This document shows, piece by piece, positions 1 through 8,496 of a stretch of DNA of 41,624 bases; position 1 is the first letter of the stretch, and each line of letters begins with the position of its first letter. The notes beneath the pieces are model-generated. The model searched no databases, was not told where the DNA came from, and saw only the letters and a program-made list of their open reading frames with translations. The DNA lies in NCBI RefSeq assembly GCF_000956595.1, contig NZ_JYOO01000041.1, forward strand, positions 1 through 41,624, given 5' to 3'. Source of the DNA: Priestia aryabhattai B8W22 (GTDB taxonomy: Bacteria > Bacillota > Bacilli > Bacillales > Bacillaceae_H). A program made the translations under genes and the position numbers.

Positions 1-747
1 ACTTCTTTCTGCACTTTTTTTTATTATAAAAATCTTTTCTAAGAAATCTTTAGCACGCTTGCTTTTAGGCGCTGAGAAAAATTCCGCCGGAGGCGCATCT
101 TCAACAAGCACACCGCCGTCTAAAAACAGCACACGATCCGCTACTTCTCGTGCAAATCCCATTTCATGCGTTACAATGACCATCGTCATTCCTGTTTCCG
201 TTAGCGACTTCATTACATCTAGTACTTCTTTTACCATCTCTGGATCCAATGCTGAGGTTGGTTCGTCAAACAGCATCACTTTCGGCTCCATTGCCAATGC
301 TCTTGCAATAGCTACACGCTGCTTTTGACCGCCCGATAAGCGATTTGGAAACTCGTTGGCTTTTTGAGCAAGTCCAACTTTTTGAAGTAATTCTTTGCCT
401 TTAGCAACAGCTGTTTCTCTTGACACGCCTTTTACCGTCATCGGAGCATACGTCAAATTTTCAAGCACGGTCATATGTGGAAACAAGTGAAAATGCTGAA
501 ATACCATTCCTACATTTTCACGCACACGCATAATGTTTGTTTTTTTATCTGTAATCACTTGACCGTTAATTGAAACTAATCCGCTCGTCGGTTCTTCAAG
601 CAGGTTCATACAGCGTAAAAAAGTAGATTTACCAGAACCAGAAGGGCCAATAACGGCTACGACTTCTTTTTCCTTAATCGTAGTTGAAATACCTTTTAAA
701 ACTTCATTCTTACCAAATGATTTGTGTAAATTTTCAACGTTAATCAC
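1..747 (-). CDS. artR: Amino-acid (arginine-type) ABC transporter ATPase ArtR, 3' end outside window
   Basis: Cytoplasmic ATPase that powers uptake of a polar amino acid through the permease encoded just upstream. I translated it directly: GTG start at 747, then Walker [10 protein letters not shown] (about residues 34-42), signature LSGGQKQR and Walker [12 protein letters not shown], the full set of an ABC ATPase of the GlnQ/HisP family. The start overlaps the permease stop by 8 bases, implying translational coupling. The frame stays open to base 1 (249 codons), a few residues past the usual family length of about 240-246, so the stop lies outside the window. Naming as ArtR (YqiZ) rests on its position next to brxB as in B. 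subtilis; the true substrate could be glutamine or another amino acid. Confidence 0.85.
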   Translation of the reverse strand, partial: MINVENLHKSFGKNEVLKGISTTIKEKEVVAVIGPSGSGKSTFLRCMNLLEEPTSGLVSINGQVITDKKTNIMRVRENVGMVFQHFHLFPHMTVLENLTYAPMTVKGVSRETAVAKGKELLQKVGLAQKANEFPNRLSGGQKQRVAIARALAMEPKVMLFDEPTSALDPEMVKEVLDVMKSLTETGMTMVIVTHEMGFAREVADRVLFLDGGVLVEDAPPAEFFSAPKSKRAKDFLEKIFIIKKSAERS

Positions 748-1399
748 CTTTTCTCATTCTCCTCTCGACTGCTTTACCAAGGAGCGTTAAGCCCATTACC
801 ATTACATAATAAATCAACCCTGCAAAAATTAACGGTTCAAGGTAGGCGAATTTTTCTCCCCCTACAATGTAAGCACGGCGCATAATGTCGAGTGCTCCAA
901 TAACTGTAACGATAGCTGATTCCTTTGTTAATGTAATGAACTCATTCATTAAAGCAGGTAAAATATTTTTAAGTGCCTGTGGCAAAATAATTTGTCCCAT
1001 CATGCGGCGATAAGGAATTCCTAACGCTAATGCCGCTTCACGCTGTCCTTTATCAACAGCTAAAATACCAGCGCGAATAATTTCAGATATATATGCTGCA
1101 GAGTTTAGCCCGAACGCAGCAACGGCCGCTGGAAACGGGGCAATATCAAACCCAAGCAGCTGAGGCAACCCAAAGTATATTAATAATAATTGCAGTACAA
1201 GCGGTGTTCCGCGAAACACGGACGTATATGCATCCGCAAACCATTGAAGAGGTTTATTGCGGCTGATTTTACATAATGATAAAATAACTCCCAGCACAAA
1301 CCCTAAAATTGCTGAAGCTAGGACTATCTGTATCGTTACCCCTATCCCTTTTAAAATATAAGGCATAGAAGGCACGATTTGCGAAAAATCCAAATTCAT
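740..1399 (-). CDS. artQ: Amino-acid ABC transporter permease ArtQ
   Basis: Integral membrane permease of the HisMQ/GlnP type, forming the channel for the substrate delivered by the binding protein encoded upstream. Hydrophobic segments are visible near residues 20-45, 55-80, 85-105 and 185-210, and the EAA-type loop ([20 protein letters not shown]) that contacts the ATPase is clear. The chosen start gives 219 residues beginning MNLDFSQ, the normal family length. An in-frame ATG 12 bases upstream (1411) lies only one or two bases after the AGAGAGG ribosome site, whereas 1399 is about 13 bases from it, so neither is ideal. Second gene of artP-artQ-artR; it follows artP by about 30 bases. Confidence 0.88.
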   Translation of the reverse strand: MNLDFSQIVPSMPYILKGIGVTIQIVLASAILGFVLGVILSLCKISRNKPLQWFADAYTSVFRGTPLVLQLLLIYFGLPQLLGFDIAPFPAAVAAFGLNSAAYISEIIRAGILAVDKGQREAALALGIPYRRMMGQIILPQALKNILPALMNEFITLTKESAIVTVIGALDIMRRAYIVGGEKFAYLEPLIFAGLIYYVMVMGLTLLGKAVERRMRKGD

Positions 1400-1430
1400 G
1401 CCTAGTTCCATTCCTCTCTAACTGTCATTC

Positions 1431-2240
1431 TTATTTTTGATCGTCAAACCACTTAACGATTAATTTATCTAATTCACCATTTTCTTTCATTTTCTTTAAT
1501 TCACGGTTAAAGTCATTCGTTAGCTTGCTGTCTTTAGGAAACGCAATTGCTGATCCTTTGTTTGAATCTGAGCGTCCTGTCTCAGACATTTGCAAGCTTT
1601 TGTCTTTGTTCACATACCCTTTTGCTACTGTATCTTCAATAATCGCTGCATCAATACGATTTGATTTCATTTCTTGAATTAGTTCTGGAATACGGTCACG
1701 CGTTGTTACATTTACTCCGTCAACTTCTTTTGCAATTTCTTTTGCTTCGTCTGCTTGAATAGAAGAAGTTTGTACACCGACTGTTTTTCCTTTTAGTTCT
1801 TCTGCATTTTTAATTGGCGCATCTTTCTTCGATACAATCATGTTTTTTGCTTCATAGTATACGTCTGAGAAGTCCACGTTCTTTTTACGTTTTTCAGTTG
1901 GCGTCATACCGGCTAAAACTAAATCGACTTTATTAGATTGTAAAGCTGGAATTAATCCGCCAAATTCCATATCCTTTACCTGTACGTCATAGCCTAACTT
2001 TTTACCGATTGTTTTTGCTAAATCTACGTCAAATCCGATTGCTTCACTATCACCTTTTGCCGTATCAATATATTCAAATGGTGGGTAATCCGCTGATGTT
2101 CCCATTACGAGTACTTTTTTATCTTTGCCGTCGCTGCTTGCTCCGCCGTTAGACGTTCCTTCTCCTGCTCCGCATGCAGCTAAAACGCCTGCTGTTAAGA
2201 GACCAATTGCCGTTACTGATAACCACTTCTTCAATTTCAT
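1431..2240 (-). CDS. artP: Amino-acid ABC transporter substrate-binding lipoprotein ArtP
   Basis: Extracellular solute receptor of SBP_bac_3 type (family 3, polar amino acids), anchored to the membrane by lipid. The N-terminus has Lys residues, a hydrophobic stretch and the lipobox LAAC, predicting cleavage before the cysteine at about residue 23. The mature part has typical family-3 blocks: YPPFEY, IGFDVDLAKTIGKKLGY, a LVLAGMTPTEKRKKNVDFS stretch and a GVQTSS block. 269 residues is normal. Start ATG follows GGGGGAAC with good spacing. It leads the operon, preceded by a SigA-type promoter with an ARG-box-like operator at the start site, which supports an arginine or ornithine ligand; that is inference, since family 3 also includes glutamine and cystine binders. 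Confidence 0.87.
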   Translation of the reverse strand: MKLKKWLSVTAIGLLTAGVLAACGAGEGTSNGGASSDGKDKKVLVMGTSADYPPFEYIDTAKGDSEAIGFDVDLAKTIGKKLGYDVQVKDMEFGGLIPALQSNKVDLVLAGMTPTEKRKKNVDFSDVYYEAKNMIVSKKDAPIKNAEELKGKTVGVQTSSIQADEAKEIAKEVDGVNVTTRDRIPELIQEMKSNRIDAAIIEDTVAKGYVNKDKSLQMSETGRSDSNKGSAIAFPKDSKLTNDFNRELKKMKENGELDKLIVKWFDDQK

Positions 2241-2332
2241 CTTCGTTCCCCCTAGTTTATTCTTTACGTTATTTTTTAAAAATTAATAATATTATGAAAT
2301 AAGTTTTTTGCTATTGCAAGTAAATGTCGAAA

Positions 2333-2350
2333 TTTAAATATATATTCATA
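2333..2350 (-). promoter_or_regulatory. ARG-box-like operator at the artP start site
   Basis: Read on the minus strand the site is TATGAATATATATTTAAA. It matches 12 of 18 positions of the B. subtilis ARG box as I remember it (CATGAATTAAAATTCAAT). It lies directly downstream of the predicted -10, at about +1 to +18, where AhrC binding would block transcription. The AhrC gene is itself in this window. The AT richness of the surrounding DNA lowers certainty. Confidence 0.45.
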
Positions 2351-2357
2351 TAAATGT

Positions 2358-2385
2358 ATTTTAACACAACATTATAAATATGCAA
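2358..2385 (-). promoter_or_regulatory. SigA-type promoter of artPQR
   Basis: On the minus strand: -35 TTGCAT (2380-2385), 16-base spacer, -10 TAAAAT (2358-2363). The predicted start near 2351 leaves a leader of about 110 AT-rich bases before artP, with no recognisable riboswitch. Confidence 0.5.
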
Positions 2386-2483
2386 TATCTTTTTTAAATA
2401 TAAGTTTCACTATTTGAAAATACCTTTTCTCAACATTTTCCACTCGTTAGAAAGTCTGCATAAAAATAGGTAAAAAAATGCAT

Positions 2484-2512
2484 AAAAAAAGAAGCCGTTC
2501 AAAACGGCTTCT
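2484..2512 (-). terminator. Rho-independent terminator of brxB
   Basis: Perfect stem GAAGCCGTT/AACGGCTTC with a short loop, followed on the minus strand by seven Ts. It sits 3 bases after the brxB stop and separates brxB from artPQR. Confidence 0.9.
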
Positions 2513-2515
2513 CTC

Positions 2516-2953
2516 TTACACTTCTTCACAGTGCTGTTCGAATGCTTCTTGCAGCTTCATCACAACTGACATTGGCTCATGGCCTTCAATTTCGTGACGC
2601 TCTACCATTGTGATAATTTTTCCGTCTTTTAATAAGGCGAAAGACGGCGATGAAGGCGGATAACCTTCAAAGTATTCGCGTGCACGTGCAGTTGCTTCTT
2701 TATCTTGCCCAGCAAATACTGTAACCAAGTTTGTTGGACGTTTATCATAATGTACAGCGTGCGCTGCAGCAGGTCTTGCAATACCTCCTGCACAACCGCA
2801 AACTGAATTCACCATTACAAGCGTTGTACCAGGCTGTTTAAACGTTTCATCTACCGCTTCAGCCGTCGTTAATTCTGTATAACCAGCAGCTGTAATTTCT
2901 TTGCGGGCTTGACGAACAACGTCGTTCATAAACAAGTTAAAATCGATATTCAT
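2516..2953 (-). CDS. brxB: Bacilliredoxin BrxB (YqiW family)
   Basis: Small thioredoxin-fold protein that removes bacillithiol from S-bacillithiolated proteins in the cytoplasm. The CGC active site is present in the stretch [13 protein letters not shown] (about residues 51-63), diagnostic for the BrxA/BrxB (DUF1094) family, and [13 protein letters not shown], the family's conserved cis-proline-side region, follows. The chosen ATG (2953) is 7 bases after GGGAGG and gives 145 residues starting [11 protein letters not shown], the usual length; an in-frame ATG at 2959 abuts the ribosome site. Monocistronic: extended -10 promoter upstream, terminator downstream. Neighbourhood with art genes matches yqiW of B. 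subtilis, hence BrxB rather than BrxA. Confidence 0.93.
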   Translation of the reverse strand: MNIDFNLFMNDVVRQARKEITAAGYTELTTAEAVDETFKQPGTTLVMVNSVCGCAGGIARPAAAHAVHYDKRPTNLVTVFAGQDKEATARAREYFEGYPPSSPSFALLKDGKIITMVERHEIEGHEPMSVVMKLQEAFEQHCEEV

Positions 2954-2984
2954 TTTCATACCTCCCTTTTGCTATCTATTCTTT

Positions 2985-2993
2985 ATCATAGCA
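2985..2993 (-). promoter_or_regulatory. Extended -10 promoter of brxB
   Basis: Minus strand reads TGC-TATGAT, an extended -10 element (TGn plus TATGAT at 2985-2990). No good -35 is seen 17 bases upstream. It lies about 30 bases before the brxB start. Confidence 0.45.
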
Positions 2994-3062
2994 AACGAAA
3001 ACTAAAAAGGCGATTGCTTTGACTCATTTTTTCTTGGTAATCAAGATTAAACAAGAAAAGAA

Positions 3063-3116
3063 ATGGCAATACTATTTTTACAGCTAGAAAACCATACTCT
3101 TAACTCCCTAGTGTAG
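3063..3116 (+). other. Possible 17-codon plus-strand frame ending at a terminator
   Basis: An ATG at 3063 opens a 17-residue frame, MAILFLQLENHTLNSLV, whose TAG stop directly abuts the hairpin at 3117. A weak plus-strand promoter (TTGACT at 3019-3024, CAAGAT at 3042-3047) precedes it. The ribosome site is poor (AAGAAAAGAA), so this could equally be a small RNA of about 100 bases or chance. I do not recognise the peptide. Confidence 0.2.
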
Positions 3117-3148
3117 AAGGATCCGTATAAAGTGCAGGATCCTTTTTT
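3117..3148 (+). terminator. Terminator-shaped hairpin, U-run on the plus strand
   Basis: Arms AAGGATCC and GGATCCTT around a 12-base loop, followed on the plus strand by TTTTTT. The T-run overlaps the meaB stop codon. On the minus strand, where meaB is transcribed, no T-run follows, so it is a poor terminator for meaB and better placed to stop a rightward transcript. Confidence 0.55.
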
Positions 3149-4145
3149 ATATTTCTTTCATCGCCTGCTGATAGATTTTAATCAAGTGTTCGAAAGCTTC
3201 AGCCATTGTGGCATCTCCCGTCATCATTTGTTTTTCAACATCCCCTAATGTTTGCTTAACTAAAGGATGTTCATAAAATGATTCTTGCAAATATTCATTA
3301 ACACTTGCCTGTAACCATGCCTTCATTTGCTTTTGTCTTACTGCATAAAACAGATCTTTTTTATTCATCCATTCCTTATAGTCACAAATTATCTTCCACA
3401 AGTTTTGAAAGGATGCTTCTTCATAAGCAGAAGTTGTGATGACCTGTGGTTTCCATCCTCCGGAATGACCATGAAGAAAACCGATGACACTTTTGTATTC
3501 TTTTGCAGTCACTTCTGCTTTTAGGCGGTTATCTCCGTCTGCTTTATTTACACAAATCAAATTAACCCATTCAAGCAGCCCTTTTTTAATTCCTTGCAAA
3601 TCATCTCCTGCTCCGGTTAAAGCAAGCAGAACAAAGAAGTCTACCATCTCTTTTACTATCATTTCACCTTGGCCAACACCCATCGTTTCGACAAATATGA
3701 TGTTATACCCAGCCGCTTCACAAAGAAAAATGGCTTCTCTCGTTTTAAGATGAACACCTCCAAGCGTCCCTTGAGAAGGTGAAGGACGGACAAAAGCGTT
3801 CTCTTGTTTGGCAAGCAGCTCCATTCTGGTTTTATCTCCTAAAATACTTCCTCCAGACAAGGTACTGCTTGGATCGACTGCCAAAACTGCAACGGAATAG
3901 CCATTTTTGCATAGGTACGATCCAAATTTGTCAATCAGCGTACTTTTTCCTGCTCCTGGTACACCTGTAAAACCAATGCGCACTGAATGCCCCGTATGAG
4001 GATAGATTTCTTTAATCAGCTGTTGTGCTATTGCTTTATGCTTCAGCGCTTTACTTTCAATTAAAGTAATGGCTTGAGCTAACGCTGTTCTTTTCCCTTC
4101 AAGCAGCCCTTGTTTATAATCTTGTACCGTTTTTAATTTCACCAA
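3147..4145 (-). CDS. meaB: Methylmalonyl-CoA mutase-associated GTPase MeaB (ArgK family)
   Basis: G3E-family P-loop GTPase that guards methylmalonyl-CoA mutase: it gates delivery of the B12 cofactor and helps expel inactivated cofactor. Visible motifs: Walker A GVPGAGKST (about 61-69), VDPSS and GDKTRM stretches, the ETMGVGQGE switch region and the NKADGDN base-recognition motif. Length 332 is typical. The start is TTG (4145) or the next codon GTG (4142); both follow a GGTGAAG site at usable distance, and I cannot decide. Only 13 bases separate it from mutB, so it is the last gene of mutA-mutB-meaB. The family was once called ArgK and assigned to arginine transport; the mutase neighbours support the MeaB role. 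Confidence 0.93.
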   Translation of the reverse strand: MVKLKTVQDYKQGLLEGKRTALAQAITLIESKALKHKAIAQQLIKEIYPHTGHSVRIGFTGVPGAGKSTLIDKFGSYLCKNGYSVAVLAVDPSSTLSGGSILGDKTRMELLAKQENAFVRPSPSQGTLGGVHLKTREAIFLCEAAGYNIIFVETMGVGQGEMIVKEMVDFFVLLALTGAGDDLQGIKKGLLEWVNLICVNKADGDNRLKAEVTAKEYKSVIGFLHGHSGGWKPQVITTSAYEEASFQNLWKIICDYKEWMNKKDLFYAVRQKQMKAWLQASVNEYLQESFYEHPLVKQTLGDVEKQMMTGDATMAEAFEHLIKIYQQAMKEI

Positions 4146-4158
4146 TTGTCTTCACCAA

Positions 4159-6309
4159 CTATTCTTCTAACCGTTTCTTTATTTCATGTAAGACGGAAAC
4201 GGCCGCTTTTGGGATTACTGTTCCAGGTCCAAAGATTGCAGAAGCGCCGTGTTCTAAAAGAAATGAATAGTCTTGTTTAGGAATAACGCCTCCGACAATA
4301 ACAACGATATCGTCGCGCTCTAATTTCTTTAACTCATCAACAAGCTGCGGCAGTAACGTTTTATGCCCGGCTGCCAAAGAACTTATGCCAATCACATGTA
4401 CGTCGTTTTCTACAGCTTGCCTTGCTGTCTCTTCAGGCGTTTGAAATAAAGGACCAATATCCACATCAAATCCAAGGTCAGCAAAGGCTGTTGAAATCAC
4501 TTTCGATCCTCTATCATGACCGTCTTGCCCCATTTTCGCAACTAAAATTCTTGGGCGTCTTCCTTCTTCCTCTAAAAATTCAGCCGTGAGCTCTCGAACT
4601 TCTTCGATTTGATCTCGATGCACAAACTCCGCACTGTATACACCGCTCACTGACTTAGAAGTAGCCTGATGTCTTCCAGCCACTTTCTCAATAGCTTCTG
4701 AAATTTCACCTAGTGTAGCTCTAGCTCTTGCAGCTTCAACCGCAAAAGCAAGGAGATTTCCTTCACCTGTTTTGGCACAAGTGGTCAGTCGATTAAGCGC
4801 TTCGATTACCGCTTGTTCGTTACGTTCACTGCGTATTTTCTTTAACTTTTCCAGCTGCTTCATTCGAACTGCTGTGTTATCAATATCAAGAATATCAAGC
4901 GGTTCTTCTTGCTCCGGCTGAAACTGATTCACACCTACAATAATTTCTGCCTGGGAGTCTATTCTTGCTTGTCTGCGCGCAGCTGCTTCTTCTATTTTCA
5001 TTTTAGGTACGCCTGCTTCTATTGCTTTTGTCATTCCGCCGAGCTGCTCTATTTCTTCAAGGTGCTTCCACGCTTTTATCATTAATTCATTCGTTAATGA
5101 TTCCACGTAATAAGAGCCTCCCCAAGGATCAATAACGGAACAAATCTCCGTTTCATTTTGCAAATAAAGCTGCGTATTTCGGGCAATTCTAGCTGAAAAA
5201 TCAGTTGGAAGAGCAATTGCCTCATCCAATGCGTTTGTGTGAAGCGACTGCGTATGACCTGACACTGCAGCCAAAGCTTCTACGCATGTTCTAATAATAT
5301 TATTAAATGGATCCTGTTCCGTTAAGCTCCATCCGGACGTTTGAGAATGCGTTCTAAGAGCTAGAGATTTAGGATTATCCGGCTCAAACTGCTTCATTAG
5401 TTTTGCCCACAGCAGCCTCCCTGCTCTCATTTTCGCTACTTCCATAAAATAGTTCATTCCAATTGCCCAGAAAAAGGATAGCCTCGGAGCAAATGCGTCG
5501 ATTGTAATTCCCGCTTTCAAGCCGGTTCGTACATATTCAAGTCCGTCTGCAAGCGTATAAGCAAGCTCTAAGTCTGCTGGAGCACCTGCTTCTTGCATAT
5601 GATAGCCTGATATACTGATACTGTTAAATTTCGGCATGTACTCCGCTGTATATTTAAAAATATCCGCAATGATTCGCATTGACATCTCAGGAGGATAAAT
5701 ATACGTATTGCGCACCATATATTCTTTTAAAATATCGTTTTGAATGGTTCCAGCCAGCTTTTCTTTTTTTACGCCTTGTTCTTCAGCTGTTACGATGTAG
5801 AAAGCTAAAATAGGAAGCACCGCCCCGTTCATCGTCATTGACACGGACATTTGATCAAGCGGAATCCCTTCAAACAGCTGCTTCATATCAATCATTGAAT
5901 CAATTGCCACGCCTGCTTTCCCTACATCTCCCACAACTCTTGGATGATCAGAGTCATAGCCGCGGTGGGTAGCGAGGTCAAAAGCAACAGACAGCCCTTT
6001 CTGTCCAGCAGCTAGGTTTCGGCGGTAAAAGGCATTGCTTTCCTCCGCCGTTGAGTACCCTGCATACTGTCTAATAGTCCAAGGCCGATTCACATACATC
6101 GTTGCATACGGTCCTCTCACAAAAGGCGGAATACCAGGTGCAAAGTGAATAAAGTCGAGGTTATCTCTGTCTTTTTTTGTATATAATGATTTTAATTCAA
6201 TTTGTTCATTTGTTTGAAAAGCAGTGAATGAACTTTGAGTCACGTCATCTTCTCTTTGCTGCTTTGAAAATGATAATGGAATATTAGAAAAAGAAGGCTT
6301 TTTATACAT
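4159..6309 (-). CDS. mutB: Methylmalonyl-CoA mutase, large catalytic subunit
   Basis: Catalyses the adenosylcobalamin-dependent interconversion of (R)-methylmalonyl-CoA and succinyl-CoA as a heterodimer with MutA. The N-terminal two thirds is the TIM-barrel that binds CoA ester ([18 protein letters not shown] block near residue 75; [15 protein letters not shown] near 360). The C-terminal Rossmann-like domain carries the base-off B12 motif DGHDRG at about 596-601, with the cobalt-ligand histidine near 598, followed by GISSLAAGH and VVIVGGVIP. 716 residues is the usual length. Its ATG is 9 bases after GGAGG and the gene overlaps the mutA end by 8 bases. The propionyl-CoA carboxylase and epimerase needed upstream in the pathway are not in this window. 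Confidence 0.96.
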   Translation of the reverse strand: MYKKPSFSNIPLSFSKQQREDDVTQSSFTAFQTNEQIELKSLYTKKDRDNLDFIHFAPGIPPFVRGPYATMYVNRPWTIRQYAGYSTAEESNAFYRRNLAAGQKGLSVAFDLATHRGYDSDHPRVVGDVGKAGVAIDSMIDMKQLFEGIPLDQMSVSMTMNGAVLPILAFYIVTAEEQGVKKEKLAGTIQNDILKEYMVRNTYIYPPEMSMRIIADIFKYTAEYMPKFNSISISGYHMQEAGAPADLELAYTLADGLEYVRTGLKAGITIDAFAPRLSFFWAIGMNYFMEVAKMRAGRLLWAKLMKQFEPDNPKSLALRTHSQTSGWSLTEQDPFNNIIRTCVEALAAVSGHTQSLHTNALDEAIALPTDFSARIARNTQLYLQNETEICSVIDPWGGSYYVESLTNELMIKAWKHLEEIEQLGGMTKAIEAGVPKMKIEEAAARRQARIDSQAEIIVGVNQFQPEQEEPLDILDIDNTAVRMKQLEKLKKIRSERNEQAVIEALNRLTTCAKTGEGNLLAFAVEAARARATLGEISEAIEKVAGRHQATSKSVSGVYSAEFVHRDQIEEVRELTAEFLEEEGRRPRILVAKMGQDGHDRGSKVISTAFADLGFDVDIGPLFQTPEETARQAVENDVHVIGISSLAAGHKTLLPQLVDELKKLERDDIVVIVGGVIPKQDYSFLLEHGASAIFGPGTVIPKAAVSVLHEIKKRLEE

Positions 6310-8338
6310 GAACTTCTACCTCCAAAGCACATAATAACTTCTTAACGCATTGAATAACATTCGTCTTAGGATGTATGACGCTCATTACACCTTTTTGCTG
6401 CCACTGCGTTTTGCGTGATACATGTTCTTCTCCCACTACGTACACATAAACCGAATCTTCCTCAAAATAAGCCATCGCTTTTGTTAAGAGCTTTTCTACG
6501 AGTTCATCACTTCCACAGATCACATATGCTTCGTGCTTTTGTTCATTCATCCAATCTGCTATCTCGACATAGGAATCTATGTTTTTAATTGTTTCACACG
6601 CAAAGCCTGCGCTTTCAAATAAAGACCGGGCAATCTCAGATTTTTTACGGCTGCTAGGATCGGTGAGCTCCATAATGCCAATGCTCATTCCCTTTGTATA
6701 AACCCGTATTTTTTCAAACTTCTCTGCTGCTCTCCACTTAGTGAGCGGCACAACACTGTCAGGCTGTGACTGCTTCGCCATTTGTTTTAGCATCCATCCT
6801 GCTGTTACCCCTTTGGATGCTAGCTTTGTATAGTCCTCTAGCAAAAGATTTGATGAGAATTCCGAAGCGTTCTGGTCGCTGTATTTGTTCATTTTTCTTT
6901 CTTCTTTTTTAGACAGAGTGTTTTTTATCTCTTCGGATGCAACGTGTTGCTTAGGAGCATAGTGGGTGACTCCGATCAAGCGCTCAATTCGGCACTCTAT
7001 ATCTCCTTGTCTTTTTACTCTCATTTGTTCAACTTCATCTTGAATTCGCCCTTGTTTTAAAGCTTCTTCCATTCCGCCGTGGTCTTCAATGTTGCCAAAT
7101 AACTCCCAAGCTTTTGTCATTAATTCATGTGTGTAAGCTTCAACGTACCAAGAGCCTCCGGCAGGATCCATTACTTTTGATATATGTGTTTCGTGCTGCA
7201 AAATTAAGTGAGTATTACGAGCAAGGCGATGAGCGAACTGAGAAGATGAGGATGTGACGGAATCATATGGTTCAATATGCAGACTATCCGCTCCTCCTAC
7301 AATAGAAGCAAATGCTTGAACCGTGCTCCTTAATGCATTTGTATACATGTCTTCTTTAGACTGTGTAAGATGTGACGTTTCCGTATGAATAAACGGCACT
7401 GAAACGGCCGTGTCATCAAAAGCACGAACCACATTTGCCCAAAGCATACGAAAAGCACGAAGTTTTGATATTTCCATAAATAAATGTGAACTAACTGAAA
7501 AAGAAAAGGTCATGTGAGGTAAAACTTGATGCAAGGACAAACCGCGTTTCATGCATTCATCAATATACTGCACTCCTGTAGCAAGCATATAAGCTAGTTC
7601 TTGAACAGCATTTGCCCCGCTGTTATGGTAAGGAATGCTTGATACAATGATTGTTTTGAGCTCTGGAACATTACTGTGAGCCAAACGTGTTGCGTAAGCT
7701 AAATGATCGTATAAATCTCGAGTAGAAAGTGGAACTCTCCCGTATTCAGCAAGGGTGCCGAGCGGATCCATTCCAACTGTACCTGTTAGCTGTCTCATAT
7801 CAAAGTTATGATCAACACAGTATGCTTTTAGAAACGAAAGAAGTGGAACAGATGTACATCCCGTATTTAAAAATAAAGGCACAGCTTCAAGAGCTACATG
7901 CTGAAACAAATGAGCAACATCCTCTAAAGTAGAAATTGTAGCGCCTGAGGCTACTTCAGCTTCAGTTGCTTCATCCACGTCTTTTCCTTGCCTCATTGCT
8001 TCACTGCACGTAAAAGCGGCCGTATTTTGTCCATTTTTCAAACTGTGTAAAAGAAGTTTATTGCTTTCTTTAATAGAAGGTAAGTCGATTTTTTGGGTGA
8101 TTTCCCATTCCCCTAGTATGTATGATTCTTTACCGGCTCCTCTTAAATAATCTATTCCCGTCGGACTCTGCTGCAAGTAGTCTAAATGTGCCGTATCACT
8201 TTCAAAATAAAGCGGTTTCAAAAAGATGTTTTCTAACGTTTCTTTTGAGCCGAGCGCGGTGTTTTTGCTAACTTCCTGTGCCCAATCTTCTTTAGGTGTA
8301 CGTGTAAATTCATGAAATGATAATGTATTTGTTTTCAT
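6302..8338 (-). CDS. mutA: Methylmalonyl-CoA mutase, small (non-catalytic) subunit
   Basis: Structural partner of MutB. It has the mutase barrel (for example the SLHIEPYD and [12 protein letters not shown] regions matching MutB positions) but its C-terminal flavodoxin-like domain lacks the DxHxxG B12 motif, having [10 protein letters not shown] in a comparable place. That degeneration is normal for the small subunit. The start was set at 8338 because AAAGGGG lies 7 bases before it; the ATG at 8344 is one base from the ribosome site. Gives 678 residues starting [11 protein letters not shown]. First gene of mutA-mutB-meaB, with its own SigA-type promoter about 80 bases upstream. Confidence 0.93.
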   Translation of the reverse strand: MKTNTLSFHEFTRTPKEDWAQEVSKNTALGSKETLENIFLKPLYFESDTAHLDYLQQSPTGIDYLRGAGKESYILGEWEITQKIDLPSIKESNKLLLHSLKNGQNTAAFTCSEAMRQGKDVDEATEAEVASGATISTLEDVAHLFQHVALEAVPLFLNTGCTSVPLLSFLKAYCVDHNFDMRQLTGTVGMDPLGTLAEYGRVPLSTRDLYDHLAYATRLAHSNVPELKTIIVSSIPYHNSGANAVQELAYMLATGVQYIDECMKRGLSLHQVLPHMTFSFSVSSHLFMEISKLRAFRMLWANVVRAFDDTAVSVPFIHTETSHLTQSKEDMYTNALRSTVQAFASIVGGADSLHIEPYDSVTSSSSQFAHRLARNTHLILQHETHISKVMDPAGGSWYVEAYTHELMTKAWELFGNIEDHGGMEEALKQGRIQDEVEQMRVKRQGDIECRIERLIGVTHYAPKQHVASEEIKNTLSKKEERKMNKYSDQNASEFSSNLLLEDYTKLASKGVTAGWMLKQMAKQSQPDSVVPLTKWRAAEKFEKIRVYTKGMSIGIMELTDPSSRKKSEIARSLFESAGFACETIKNIDSYVEIADWMNEQKHEAYVICGSDELVEKLLTKAMAYFEEDSVYVYVVGEEHVSRKTQWQQKGVMSVIHPKTNVIQCVKKLLCALEVEVHV

Positions 8339-8415
8339 TTCCATGCCCCTTTACAGTTAATAGCTGCCTGCTAGACCTAGATGATTACACTTTGAAGTTT
8401 GATGATTCTTCTTTT

Positions 8416-8445
8416 ATTTTAATACATCTTTTACAAATTGTTCAA
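8416..8445 (-). promoter_or_regulatory. SigA-type promoter of mutA-mutB-meaB
   Basis: Minus strand -35 TTGAAC (8440-8445), 18-base spacer, -10 TAAAAT (8416-8421), placed between the bkdB terminator and mutA. The leader of about 70 bases is too short for a cobalamin riboswitch. Confidence 0.5.
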
Positions 8446-8460
8446 TCATTGCTTCAAAAT

Positions 8461-8496
8461 AAAAAAGCAAATGGAGAAAGCTCCATTTGCTTTTTT
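8461..8496 (-). terminator. Terminator of the bkd operon (bidirectional shape)
   Basis: Perfect 16-base arms AAAAAAGCAAATGGAG and CTCCATTTGCTTTTTT around AAAG, directly after the bkdB stop. T-runs follow on both strands. It isolates the bkd operon from the mutA promoter. Confidence 0.92.

Noticed and set aside
6302-6900. Missing B12 motif in MutA taken as a damaged gene
   Set aside because: The small subunit normally has a degenerate C-terminal domain; MutB keeps the full motif.
8339-8460. Cobalamin riboswitch upstream of mutA
   Set aside because: The leader from the predicted start is about 70 bases and shows no B12-box-like sequence; too short.
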